Below, piece after piece: positions 1 through 5,699 of a stretch of 5,699 nt of DNA (the first letter of the stretch is position 1; each line of letters starts with the position of its first letter). Under the pieces are notes generated by a model that saw only the letters and a program-made list of their open reading frames with translations, made no database searches and had not been told where the DNA came from. The position numbers were made by a program, and so were the translations under genes. The DNA is from Kiritimatiellia bacterium (GTDB taxonomy: Bacteria > Verrucomicrobiota > Kiritimatiellia > RFP12 > DVOR01). The DNA lies in contig JAGCML010000197.1 in NCBI GenBank assembly GCA_017646485.1, forward strand, positions 1-5,699, given 5' to 3'.

Positions 1-68
1 CTTTTTTGATAGACGATTAAATCACGGAATCCACCATGTGGTAAAACAATTTTAGGAATATCCGCCAT
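1..68 (-). CDS. Four helix bundle suffix domain-type protein, N-terminal fragment
   Basis: The first 22 codons of a minus-strand gene read inward from ATG at 68 and leave the window at base 1. The peptide begins MADIPKIVLPHGGFRDLIVY. The segment HGGFRDLxxYQ resembles the N-terminus of proteins annotated as 'four helix bundle suffix domain', relatives of the small four-helix-bundle proteins once called 23S rRNA intervening-sequence proteins. Their cellular role is poorly defined. The start is supported by a strong Shine-Dalgarno-like AGGAAAGGG at 76-84, 7 nt upstream. The fragment is 24/68 G+C (35%), clearly lower than the neighbouring operon. It lies 354 bp beyond the operon terminator, so it is probably transcribed separately. 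The family call rests on about a dozen residues and is provisional. Confidence 0.55.
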   Translation of the reverse strand, partial: MADIPKIVLPHGGFRDLIVYQK

Positions 69-421
69 CTTAGCACCCTTTCCTAACAAGAACCTTATCT
101 CAATATAGCAAAATAACAGAAATGATAAAACGTCACAACCACAAAAAGTTGTAGGGAAACGGAAAGGCAAAGTGAAGCCGATAAGATTGAAGGAAATAGC
201 ACGGACCATCTGCAGATAAAGCATGGGAAATCAAACAGAGAAGGCTCGAGAGAGAAATGCGTACTGTAAGAAGAATGTTCTCTCGCTGACAGAGACGCTT
301 TTCTCAGCACCGCCTTAGATTATCCACCCCACCACCGAAGTGTCCTATCCGTCCTATAGGTCCTATCCGTCCTATCTCCTATTCACAAGAAAGCTACCAC
401 ACCCACATCCCCGTGTGCGTC
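69..421. other. Intergenic region, A+T-rich, no convincing gene
   Basis: This stretch separates the operon terminator from the partial left-edge gene. The only ORF above 60 codons is a serine/phenylalanine/cysteine-rich frame (95-310, minus) with no recognisable domain, and I do not regard it as a gene. A possible -10 (TATATT on the minus strand, near 102-107) lies close to the left-edge gene, but no good -35 accompanies it. Weak short inverted repeats occur at 285-308 (GCTGA/TCAGC) and 398-417 (CACAC/GTGTG), neither with a T-run. The one striking element is the 9-bp tandem array at 342-382. Confidence 0.5.
342..382 (-). repeat. Tandem array of a 9-bp unit, ATAGGACNN (minus strand)
   Basis: On the plus strand, four consecutive 9-mers read GTCCTATCC, GTCCTATAG, GTCCTATCC and GTCCTATCT, followed by a partial CCTAT. 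The invariant core is GTCCTAT and the last two bases vary, giving an apparent 18-bp super-period. On the minus strand the unit is ATAGGACNN, the same orientation as the genes on either side. It contains the palindrome CCTATAGG at 353-360. It starts 40 bp past the operon terminator and 274 bp upstream of the left-edge gene. No coding frame explains it. Confidence 0.85.
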
Positions 422-459
422 AAAAAGAAACGTCACCTGGGGAAACCCAAGTGACGCTT
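422..459 (-). terminator. Intrinsic terminator of the rpmH operon
   Basis: The inverted repeat CGTCACCTGGG (431-441) and CCCAAGTGACG (446-456) flanks a 4-nt loop. Read as minus-strand RNA, all 11 positions pair, one as a U-G wobble, and the stem can extend about 3 further pairs. The plus-strand RNA would have a C-A mismatch instead. The stem is followed on the minus strand by TTTCTTTTT (430-422). Full pairing and the U-tract both indicate minus-strand termination, 23 bp past the last stop codon. Confidence 0.9.
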
Positions 460-481
460 TCTTTTCTCTTTATCGGTAAAC

Positions 482-1012
482 TTAGTGCACATCCTTAATG
501 AAGAGCGTACGCAGAAGCGAATCGTCGGCCACCACGCCCTTTTGGATTAAGAGACACAACACCGTCACGCAAATGCCCGCAATGAGCACGCCGATTAAAT
601 TGGCCACATAGAAGCGCGAACGCATAAAGCCGAGCAAGAAGGCGCCGGCGGCACCTGTTACTGCACCCGTGCCTGGCAATGGCACACCAATGAAGAGCGC
701 GAGGCCCCATTCGCCATACTTCTCCACGATGGGACGCAGTTTATCACGGCGAACTTCTACGTGTTTCCACAACTTTTCAGCGAACCATTTGAAGCGGCAC
801 ATGAAGCGCAAGATGGGCAATAAGATTTCATACACACCGATGCCTAAGATGACATTCGCCACGATGCAGATGGTTGCCACCCACCACCAATCCAATGGCA
901 CGCCCGCTTCGGTCTTGAGGGCGAAGAAGCCCATGGGGATCGAAAAGCGCAGTTCCAACGCAGGAATGCACGTAAACAGAACCAATTCAAAGATAATCAA
1001 AAGAAGACTCAT
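482..1012 (-). CDS. COG2426 small multidrug export-type membrane protein (PF06695)
   Basis: This 176-residue polytopic inner-membrane protein matches the family labelled 'small multi-drug export protein'. The two hallmark segments are PALELRFSIPMG (17-28), after an N-terminal hydrophobic stretch, and GVPLPGTGAVTGA (109-121), a Pro/Gly-rich segment likely to be a re-entrant loop. Hydrophobic spans lie near 2-16, 42-70, 103-128 and 135-157. A charged cytoplasmic-type segment (71-97) separates the halves. Remote structural similarity to DedA/VTT lipid scramblase-like proteins has been proposed for such re-entrant folds, and drug export is not established, so the substrate is unknown. The ATG at 1012 has GGAG 6 nt upstream. 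The gene lies 25 bp after the antiporter stop and is the last of the operon, followed directly by the terminator. Confidence 0.85.
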   Translation of the reverse strand: MSLLLIIFELVLFTCIPALELRFSIPMGFFALKTEAGVPLDWWWVATICIVANVILGIGVYEILLPILRFMCRFKWFAEKLWKHVEVRRDKLRPIVEKYGEWGLALFIGVPLPGTGAVTGAAGAFLLGFMRSRFYVANLIGVLIAGICVTVLCLLIQKGVVADDSLLRTLFIKDVH

Positions 1013-1037
1013 GTTACACTCCGCACCTCTGCCCTAC

Positions 1038-2114
1038 TCAACCGCGCGTGAAGCAGACGGCAACGATTGTATACGCGACCCAAAGCACAAGGAAGAGGAT
1101 GCCATAGCCACGCGAGAGGGTGATTGTCTGGTTTGACGTTGCGCTCCGCTTCATACGCCACCATGCGAAGTAACCGCAAATCGCCAAGAGCAAGGCCGTG
1201 CCCAACATCACCAAAGCATCGCGCCACATCAATTCAGGCGGAATGCCAGCCCCTTGAACAGGACGAATGATAATCGCAATGCCCGCCACAATGCCAAGGT
1301 TGAAGCAGTTGGAGCCCACCACATTACCAAGCGCGATATCGGGTTGGCCATGACGCATTGCCGAAACCGAGGCCATCAATTCTGGGAGCGAGGTGCCAAG
1401 GGCCACGATGGTAACGCCGACGATGAGTTGCGTTGCTTCAGGCGTAATGCCCGCCGCTGCAGCTGCACCCTCTGCAATAAACTGCGCCGCCGACACCAAT
1501 ACCTGAGACGATAAGAGCAATAAGGCCAAGCCGCCAAAGGTCTGCAAACAGACAATCGGCATCGGTCGCGTCACCGCGGCTTGTTGTTCTTCGGGATCAT
1601 CGCAGACCAATTTGCCGCGTTGGAAGAGCATAATCCCAATTTGCCAGAAGAGGAAAGCCAAGAAGGCCACGCACAACAAGATACCATCCCAGCGCGAGAA
1701 GCCATTGAGCCCAAGGATAAACGCAAGCACAATCAAGACCAACAAGAAGGGAATATCCCGACGTAAGGCCACACGATTCAAGACAATCGGTGCGACCAAC
1801 ATCGATGCGCCCAAAATGAGAAGCACGTTGGTGATATTACTGCCATAAGCATTTCCGAGCGAAAGGGGCGTCATCCCCTGCGCAGCTGCCAAGGCCGACA
1901 CCAACATCTCCGGAGCGCTAGTGCCGAAGCCTACGATAATGAAGCCCACCAACAATGCGGGCATCCGCAGACGCGTGGCCAAGGCCACAGCCCCCTCAAC
2001 AAAGAGGTCTGCGCTCTTCGACAATATCCACATCCCGATCAACAGCAGCACCCCTGCGGTTGCCCACTGTGCGAAAACCGGAAGCCCCGAAACCAATACT
2101 TCAAATGTGACCAT
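1038..2114 (-). CDS. CaCA-family Na+/Ca2+ antiporter (YrbG-like)
   Basis: This is a 358-residue member of the Ca2+:cation antiporter superfamily in the inner membrane, expected to exchange Ca2+ for Na+ or H+. Both inverted alpha repeats are present: GTSAPEM (64-70) with GNAYGSN (87-93), and GTSLPEL (240-246) with GNVVGSN (263-269). The ion-binding glutamates E69 and E245 are intact. A hydrophilic loop near 165-186 separates two five-helix halves, and the size fits YrbG/TIGR00367-type exchangers. The frame is open to an ATG at 2153, but the ATG at 2114 is preferred. It has AGAGGA 6 nt upstream and forms TAATG with the prmA stop, so it is probably translationally coupled. The upstream start would add 13 residues encoded within prmA. 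Ion specificity cannot be read from sequence. Confidence 0.92.
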   Translation of the reverse strand: MVTFEVLVSGLPVFAQWATAGVLLLIGMWILSKSADLFVEGAVALATRLRMPALLVGFIIVGFGTSAPEMLVSALAAAQGMTPLSLGNAYGSNITNVLLILGASMLVAPIVLNRVALRRDIPFLLVLIVLAFILGLNGFSRWDGILLCVAFLAFLFWQIGIMLFQRGKLVCDDPEEQQAAVTRPMPIVCLQTFGGLALLLLSSQVLVSAAQFIAEGAAAAAGITPEATQLIVGVTIVALGTSLPELMASVSAMRHGQPDIALGNVVGSNCFNLGIVAGIAIIIRPVQGAGIPPELMWRDALVMLGTALLLAICGYFAWWRMKRSATSNQTITLSRGYGILFLVLWVAYTIVAVCFTRG

Positions 2115-2983
2115 TACTGTTCCTCTGGACGCGTGAATAAACCCGAACGCCATTCGCCAATTAAGCGCGACGAGACCTCTTGTAAACCATACTTTTCAAA
2201 GGCCGCCTTAACCTCTGGATAGAGCGTATCCAAAATGCCCGAAGCAACCAATGCGCCACCTGGCAGCACCGCACACGTGACCTCTGCAGCGTATTCAATC
2301 AAGACTGGGCCGAGGATATTCGCGAGCACCACGGCGCCTTGGTCGAGATTATTGGCCAAATCACGCGTTTCGTAAGGCACGATGACGTCGTTGAGTTCGG
2401 CATTTTCCTTCGCCACGGCCACGGCGTCTGCATCGTAGTCAAAGCCACGCACATGCGTAAAGCCGAGTTTCTTCGCCGCGATGGAGAGAATGCCACTGCC
2501 ACAACCCATATCCAAAACCGGACGCGAAAGGTCACCCACAGCGAGCGTATCCAACATCTCCAAGCAGGCCCGCGTGGTGGGATGTTTGCCTGTACCGAAG
2601 CTCATGCCAGGGTCCAAGGTGATGACCACCTCATCCGCACGCGGGGTGTAGTCTTCCCACGAGGGGCGAATCGTAATGCGATCGGTGATATGCTCCACAT
2701 GGAAGAAACGCTTCCACGCCTCAGACCAGTCTGCGGCCGGCAATGTATCACGCGTGATTTCCACCTCAATCCCTGCGAGCGCAGCCGTCTGACGCACCGC
2801 TTCGGTCACCTCATCTGCGGCGGCCGCTTCCTCAAGGAAGATGTCCAGGCGCACAGCCTTGGTTTCAATATCCTCCCAAACGGTGGGCGTGAAGGCATCG
2901 GCATCGAGCAACTCAAGAAGACATTCCGCCGCCTCCGAAGATGGGAGTGCGGCGGAAACGACGGTAATATCCTGTGCTTTCAT
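2114..2983 (-). CDS. prmA: Ribosomal protein L11 methyltransferase
   Basis: This 289-residue cytosolic enzyme transfers methyl groups from S-adenosylmethionine to amino groups of ribosomal protein L11. Its length is close to E. coli PrmA (293). An N-terminal substrate-recognition domain (about 1-100) is followed by the class I methyltransferase fold. That fold carries the PrmA signature DPGMSFGTGKHPTT (124-137), SAM motif I DMGCGSG (158-164), an acidic motif II region around GFDYDADA (180-187) and the catalytic-loop motif ANILGP (221-226). The ATG at 2983 lies 8 bp past the yidC stop. The frame extends to an ATG at 3037, but those 18 extra residues (Cys/His-rich) lie within the yidC tail and do not look like PrmA. 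The Shine-Dalgarno sequence is weak (GTGAG, about 7 nt upstream), so coupling to yidC translation is likely. Its last base overlaps the antiporter start. Confidence 0.95.
   Translation of the reverse strand: MKAQDITVVSAALPSSEAAECLLELLDADAFTPTVWEDIETKAVRLDIFLEEAAAADEVTEAVRQTAALAGIEVEITRDTLPAADWSEAWKRFFHVEHITDRITIRPSWEDYTPRADEVVITLDPGMSFGTGKHPTTRACLEMLDTLAVGDLSRPVLDMGCGSGILSIAAKKLGFTHVRGFDYDADAVAVAKENAELNDVIVPYETRDLANNLDQGAVVLANILGPVLIEYAAEVTCAVLPGGALVASGILDTLYPEVKAAFEKYGLQEVSSRLIGEWRSGLFTRPEEQ
2121..2126 (-). promoter_or_regulatory. Ribosome binding site that fixes the antiporter start
   Basis: AGAGGA on the minus strand lies 6 nt before the ATG at 2114, inside the last codons of prmA. It supports initiation at 2114 over the in-frame ATG at 2153. 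Confidence 0.7.
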
Positions 2984-2991
2984 GGGAGAAC

Positions 2992-4668
2992 TCACGCCTG
3001 AACAGGTGCAGTGGCAGTGGTCTTGTGGATGTACCACATCTGCACGATGGAGAGCACCTGCGAAACCGTCCAGTAAAGGCAGAGCGCAGACGGCATGGAA
3101 TAGAACATAAAGAGGAGCATGATGGGCATCATCCAGGTCATCATCTTCTTCTGCGCCGGATCACCCGAAGCAGGCGACAAATGCGTCTGGAGACCCATGG
3201 TGACTGCCGTCAAGAGGGGGAGAATGTTTAAGGGCACCGGCAAAATGCCTGCGAAGAGGTTTTCGGGTTGCGAAAGGTCGGCAATCCAGAGGAAGCCTGC
3301 AAAACGCAATTCGACAGCAGAACGCAACACCGTGAAGAGGGCGATGAAGATTGGAATCTGCACTAACATCGGCAAGCAGCTGGAGAACGGATTCACCTTG
3401 TGCTCGCGATAGAGCTTCAAGGTCTCCTGTTGGAGCTTCTGCGGATTATCCTTAAACTGAGCCTGAAGGGCCTTAATTTGGGGTTGGACCACGCTCATCT
3501 TGCGCATCGAGACGGTGCTCTTATGGGTGAGCGGCCAGAAGACGGCACGCACGAGCAAGGTCAAGAGAATAATCGCCACACCGTAGTTCGGGATGAGCAT
3601 GTAGAAGAAATTCAAGATCGGCAAGAGTAATTCGCAGAACCAAGCGAACATGCCGAAGTCCATAATGCGTTCGGCGTGATTCCCAAAGGCTTCCAAGTTG
3701 CTCAAGAGTTTCGGGCCGACATAGAGACGCGTCACCACGCCCGTCTGCACGCCACCCGTCAACTGCAATGCGGGATAATTGAATGCGGCAGAGAGGCGGT
3801 TGATCTTCAACTGCTTTGCCGAAGCCTCGCGCGATACCGTGTATTCACAAGGTGCAGCCACAGGCGGCATTGCCAACGTCGTGAAGAAGCGGCTCTTCAA
3901 TGCCACCCAAGCCTGCGGTGCAGCGAGCGACGAAGAGGCCGAATACGGCAAGCCCGTCGGGTCAGAGCTCGTGCCGCAACCCAAAAATGCGCTGCGTGCA
4001 CCGAGCACCTTTGCCAAATCACCTTCGTGATATTCGGGCTTCTTCTCGCCAGCGGCGAGCGTATCAAAGCCCAAGGTATCCCCGACGGCATCGGTCAAAC
4101 CAAAGGCACCCACATTAAACTTATAGGGCAAAACCGACGCACCCTGCGTCGAAAGGAAGGCATCACGAACAGCGAGTGCGTAGTCGGCTTCCAACGTGAT
4201 GGTACGTTCCAAAGCCACACCCGAGGGCAATGTCGTCGTGAAAACGAGCGTCTTCGGATCGGGTTGGGCGGCCTGATACTTCAAATAGGCGTCTGCACCC
4301 TCAAAGGAGAGATTCAATAAATCCCCTGTCTCCAAGGTGACATGGGTGGCATCTTCCTTGTTTTCCTTGCGATACTGCAAGAGTTCCGCCTTCGTCAAAC
4401 GTGCACCGAAATCAGAGAAGGTCAACTTCACCTGTTCATTTTCGAGCACATAGTACTTCTGTTCGGCGGGCTTCAATTCAGGGAGCGGAGCGGGCGCAAC
4501 AGGCGTCGACACGGCCTGCTGAACGGAGGGCTGTGCCACCGCAGGAGCCGTTGCTACGCGTTGCGGCTGAGTCGGTTGAACAGGCTTCGGGGAGAACCAA
4601 TTCCATCCCAGATAGGCGAGCAACGCAGCCACCAAAATAGCTACGCAAATCTTATCATTCTTGTTCAT
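2992..4668 (-). CDS. yidC: Membrane protein insertase YidC
   Basis: This 558-residue protein inserts and folds inner-membrane proteins, alone or with SecYEG. It has the Gram-negative layout. An N-terminal transmembrane anchor (about 7-25) is followed by a Pro/Gln/Ala-rich linker (about 27-66) and a large periplasmic beta domain (about 70-325). The conserved insertase core (about 335-550) contains [20 protein letters not shown] (361-380), with R374 corresponding to the essential groove arginine. The coiled cytoplasmic hairpin follows (about 385-425, including [18 protein letters not shown]), then the final helices ending near 547. The C-terminal tail is only about 10 residues and not strongly basic. 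The periplasmic domain implies an outer-membrane bacterium. ATG at 4668 overlaps yidD by 14 bp and has GTGAG 7 nt upstream, consistent with coupled translation. Confidence 0.97.
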   Translation of the reverse strand: MNKNDKICVAILVAALLAYLGWNWFSPKPVQPTQPQRVATAPAVAQPSVQQAVSTPVAPAPLPELKPAEQKYYVLENEQVKLTFSDFGARLTKAELLQYRKENKEDATHVTLETGDLLNLSFEGADAYLKYQAAQPDPKTLVFTTTLPSGVALERTITLEADYALAVRDAFLSTQGASVLPYKFNVGAFGLTDAVGDTLGFDTLAAGEKKPEYHEGDLAKVLGARSAFLGCGTSSDPTGLPYSASSSLAAPQAWVALKSRFFTTLAMPPVAAPCEYTVSREASAKQLKINRLSAAFNYPALQLTGGVQTGVVTRLYVGPKLLSNLEAFGNHAERIMDFGMFAWFCELLLPILNFFYMLIPNYGVAIILLTLLVRAVFWPLTHKSTVSMRKMSVVQPQIKALQAQFKDNPQKLQQETLKLYREHKVNPFSSCLPMLVQIPIFIALFTVLRSAVELRFAGFLWIADLSQPENLFAGILPVPLNILPLLTAVTMGLQTHLSPASGDPAQKKMMTWMMPIMLLFMFYSMPSALCLYWTVSQVLSIVQMWYIHKTTATAPVQA

Positions 4669-4936
4669 GCTTTATCTCACTTCTCTTCTTCTGTGACGGC
4701 GGTACGGGGTCAAACCCACCTCGGCAAAACGGATTACAGCGAAGAATCCGCCAAAGTCCTAAGCCCAGCCCTTTCAAAGGGCCGTGCACCTGCAAGGCTT
4801 CAATCATGTACTGGGAACACGTCGGTGTAAAGCGGCAACTACCATAGCCAAACATGCCATGCAAGGTCTGCTGATAGAAACGCACACAGGCGATTAACAC
4901 CGTCGTGATTCCGTTACGCCACTGCATCACCGTCAT
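4655..4936 (-). CDS. yidD: Membrane protein insertion efficiency factor YidD
   Basis: This 93-residue protein is a small cytosolic, membrane-associated factor that aids YidC-dependent insertion. The family signature is complete: FYQQTL near residues 20-25, then [15 protein letters not shown] (34-48), HGPLKG (51-56), RILRCNPF (62-69) and GGFDPVP (72-78). All three family cysteines are present. It is slightly longer than the 85-residue E. coli protein. The ATG at 4936 forms an ATGA overlap with the rnpA stop, with AAGGG just upstream at short spacing. An ATG at 4927 would give 90 residues and cannot be excluded. A longer frame to 4993 would lie inside rnpA and is unlikely. The hydrophilic C-terminus overlaps the yidC start. 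Confidence 0.93.
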   Translation of the reverse strand: MTVMQWRNGITTVLIACVRFYQQTLHGMFGYGSCRFTPTCSQYMIEALQVHGPLKGLGLGLWRILRCNPFCRGGFDPVPPSQKKRSEIKHEQE

Positions 4937-5364
4937 TCGCCCTTGCGCTTCGCGCCACTGGTTGAATTCGCCAACAACTTCGCGCGACGGCAAAGTTTCA
5001 GCAACTCACTCCGCACATCCTGACAGTGCAATTCGGTCAACTTCTGCCGACCAATCAAGACCAAATCATACCCAATCGCCAACTGCTCCCGTTCCAAACG
5101 AAACGCCTCGCGCATTAAACGACGGGCGCGCGTTCGGTCAACTGCACGGCGAAACGTTCGCTTCGCAGCAATGACACCCACGCGCGTTTTCTCTAATCCA
5201 TTCGGCACATAACGCATCACCAGCGAACGACTCGCCTCGGATTTTCCTGCGTCAAAGAGTGCTGGAAAGGCATTGGTTGGCAGACGATACGGCGAAAAAA
5301 GCAAAGGAGGCGCCTTTGAGGAGCCTCCTTTGGAAACAACGCCGCACACTGGGGATTCGGTCAC
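4933..5364 (-). CDS. rnpA: Ribonuclease P protein component
   Basis: This basic protein binds the RNase P RNA and assists 5' maturation of tRNA precursors. The fold begins at [17 protein letters not shown] (26-42 of the 143-residue frame). It continues with [14 protein letters not shown] (62-75), the RNA-binding motif [10 protein letters not shown] (77-86) and GYDLVLIGR (98-106). The usual RNR triad reads RTR here. The start is uncertain. GTG at 5364 has GGGGAG 6 nt upstream and lies 23 bp after rpmH, but it gives about 20 extra N-terminal residues. TTG at 5304 would give a 123-residue protein beginning right before the domain, closer to family length. A terminator-like hairpin covers the codons between these two starts. 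The stop overlaps yidD by ATGA. Confidence 0.93.
   Translation of the reverse strand: MTESPVCGVVSKGGSSKAPPLLFSPYRLPTNAFPALFDAGKSEASRSLVMRYVPNGLEKTRVGVIAAKRTFRRAVDRTRARRLMREAFRLEREQLAIGYDLVLIGRQKLTELHCQDVRSELLKLCRRAKLLANSTSGAKRKGE
5295..5332 (-). terminator. Terminator-like hairpin (possible attenuator) between rpmH and rnpA
   Basis: The perfect 10-bp inverted repeat CAAAGGAGGC (5302-5311) and GCCTCCTTTG (5323-5332) has an 11-nt loop in which CCT/AGG can add three more pairs. On the minus strand it is followed by C and six T residues (5300-5295). This is the form of an intrinsic terminator in the direction of operon transcription, 56 bp past the rpmH stop. It falls within the rnpA frame if GTG 5364 is used and spans the start if TTG 5304 is used. 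The 5' arm also contains AAAGGAGG, a near-perfect Shine-Dalgarno sequence that the fold would hide. Strong terminator form is seen; activity in the cell is inferred. Confidence 0.6.
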
Positions 5365-5370
5365 AGCGTG

Positions 5371-5376
5371 CTCCCC
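5371..5376 (-). promoter_or_regulatory. Ribosome binding site for the upstream rnpA start
   Basis: GGGGAG on the minus strand lies 6 nt before GTG 5364, in the short gap after the rpmH stop. It is the best argument for the longer RnpA. The competing TTG at 5304 has only AAAGG about 8 nt upstream, and that sequence lies in the hairpin loop. Confidence 0.5.
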
Positions 5377-5387
5377 GAGCGATTCAC

Positions 5388-5525
5388 TTAAGCGTGAACC
5401 AGTGCCTTGCGGCCCTTAGCACGGCGACGGGCCAAAATCTTACGGCCGCCCTTAGTAGCCATGCGAGCGCGGAAACCGATCTTGCGAACGCGCTTAATCT
5501 TCGAAGGTTGCCAAGTCATCTTCAT
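5388..5525 (-). CDS. rpmH: 50S ribosomal protein L34
   Basis: This 45-residue, strongly basic protein of the large ribosomal subunit begins [17 protein letters not shown]. It carries the L34 core [14 protein letters not shown] (18-31) followed by [11 protein letters not shown] (32-42). The length matches the family (44-46 residues). ATG 5525 is chosen because AGAGG lies about 10 nt upstream. The second ATG at 5519 would leave an overlong spacing and remove two residues. It is the first gene of the operon, preceded by its own promoter and followed by rnpA, as in most bacteria. The dnaA gene, often divergent from rpmH, is not visible in the 174 bp upstream. Confidence 0.97.
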   Translation of the reverse strand: MKMTWQPSKIKRVRKIGFRARMATKGGRKILARRRAKGRKALVHA

Positions 5526-5560
5526 GGTATCTATTCCTCTCGTCGTTGAGACTTATCCAA

Positions 5561-5608
5561 AAAATCTGCAATGATTCGAAATTCAAAATCTGCAATGAAC
5601 CGAAAATG
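5561..5608 (-). repeat. 24-bp imperfect tandem duplication in the rpmH leader
   Basis: Two adjacent 24-bp units (5561-5584 and 5585-5608) agree at 20 of 24 positions. On the plus strand both begin with the identical 14-mer AAAATCTGCAATGA and share CGAAA after a two-base difference. The copy farther from rpmH overlaps the -10 element and start region. The nearer copy lies in the untranslated leader. Confidence 0.85.
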
Positions 5609-5634
5609 TACCACAACTCCACACCCCGTGTCAA
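5605..5634 (-). promoter_or_regulatory. Sigma70-type promoter of the rpmH operon
   Basis: On the minus strand TTGACA (5634-5629) is a perfect -35. It is followed after 18 bp by TACATT (5610-5605), a 4/6 match to the -10, with an extended TGG immediately before it (5613-5611). The predicted start is near 5597-5600, giving a leader of about 72-75 nt before the rpmH ATG. An A/T tract at 5656-5662, roughly 22 bp upstream of the -35, could act as a distal UP element. No other gene start lies nearby for this promoter to serve. Confidence 0.8.
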
Positions 5635-5655
5635 GCGCTTTCGTAACACCATGAT

Positions 5656-5688
5656 AAAAAAAGTGACACCACAGCACTGCCAGCGTGG
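5656..5688 (-). other. Weak hairpin with T7 tract upstream of the rpmH promoter
   Basis: On the minus strand CCACGC (5688-5683) can pair with GCTGTGG (5675-5669) with one bulged base, followed by TGTCAC and seven T residues (5662-5656). It could be a weak terminator of a minus-strand gene beyond the window, or simply the A/T-rich part of the promoter region. The stem is short and the T-run is displaced from it. No coding frame is evident between 5635 and 5699. Confidence 0.25.
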
Positions 5689-5699
5689 GAGAAACCACA

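Noticed and set aside
95..310. 71-codon minus-strand frame between the array and the left-edge gene
   Set aside because: Composition is Ser/Phe/Leu/Cys-rich without a recognisable domain. The region is A+T-rich intergenic DNA and I see no good ribosome binding site or family resemblance.
342..382. 9-bp repeat array considered as a CRISPR array
   Set aside because: Units are 9 bp with no spacers, so the length and layout exclude CRISPR.
2984..3037. 18-residue N-terminal extension of PrmA (Cys/His-rich)
   Set aside because: It is encoded inside the yidC tail. The shorter start gives the normal PrmA length, so the apparent Cys/His cluster is a frame-shadow artefact.
3676..4320. Long plus-strand open frame antisense to yidC (214 codons), with a similar one at 2339-3001 antisense to prmA/yidC
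   Set aside because: Both lie opposite strongly supported genes with full domain motifs. Their translations are Arg/Cys/His-rich and resemble no family, as expected for shadow frames.
5383..5398. Small hairpin (TTCAC/GTGAA) wrapping the rpmH stop codon
   Set aside because: It has only five base pairs and no T-run, which is likely to occur by chance and is not enough for a terminator.
5553..5561. DnaA-box-like TTATCCAAA near rpmH, plus TTATCCACC at 320-328, as signs of oriC
   Set aside because: Each has one mismatch to TTATCCACA and stands alone. There is no box cluster, no A+T-rich unwinding region and no dnaA or dnaN in the window, so an origin is not supported.

Overview
The window carries a bacterial housekeeping operon read right to left on the minus strand. 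The order is rpmH (ribosomal protein L34), rnpA (RNase P protein), yidD (membrane insertion factor), yidC (membrane protein insertase), prmA (ribosomal protein L11 methyltransferase), a CaCA-family Na+/Ca2+ antiporter and a COG2426/PF06695 small integral membrane protein. The rpmH-rnpA-yidD-yidC core is widely conserved. The tail of prmA plus two membrane-protein genes is lineage-specific. The partial gene at the left edge looks like the start of a 'four helix bundle suffix domain' protein. Together with the YidC sequence style, this suggests a Verrucomicrobiota/PVC-type genome, perhaps Opitutae-like. That placement is an inference from family flavour and was not tested.

Right edge, 5526-5699: no gene is visible. 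A strong sigma70-type promoter (TTGACA, 18 bp, extended TACATT) drives rpmH, and its leader contains an imperfect 24-bp tandem duplication. Core operon, 482-5525: seven genes are packed with short gaps or overlaps. The overlaps are ATGA for rnpA/yidD, 14 bp for yidD/yidC and TAATG for prmA/antiporter, so much of the operon is probably translationally coupled. Just after rpmH there is a 10-bp perfect hairpin followed by C-T6, which has the form of an intrinsic terminator but lies inside the 5' end of the rnpA frame. The operon ends at a clear intrinsic terminator at 422-459.

Left edge, 1-421: the DNA becomes visibly A+T-richer. It holds a short tandem array of a 9-bp unit (ATAGGACNN on the minus strand) and then the first 22 codons of the four-helix-bundle-type gene, which runs off the window.

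The genes combine ribosome and tRNA maturation (L34, RnpA, PrmA) with membrane protein insertion (YidD, YidC) and two polytopic membrane proteins that may be YidC clients. I found no new multi-gene system here. The most interesting points are regulatory: the hairpin at the rpmH/rnpA junction, the duplicated leader, and the 9-bp array next to the four-helix-bundle gene.
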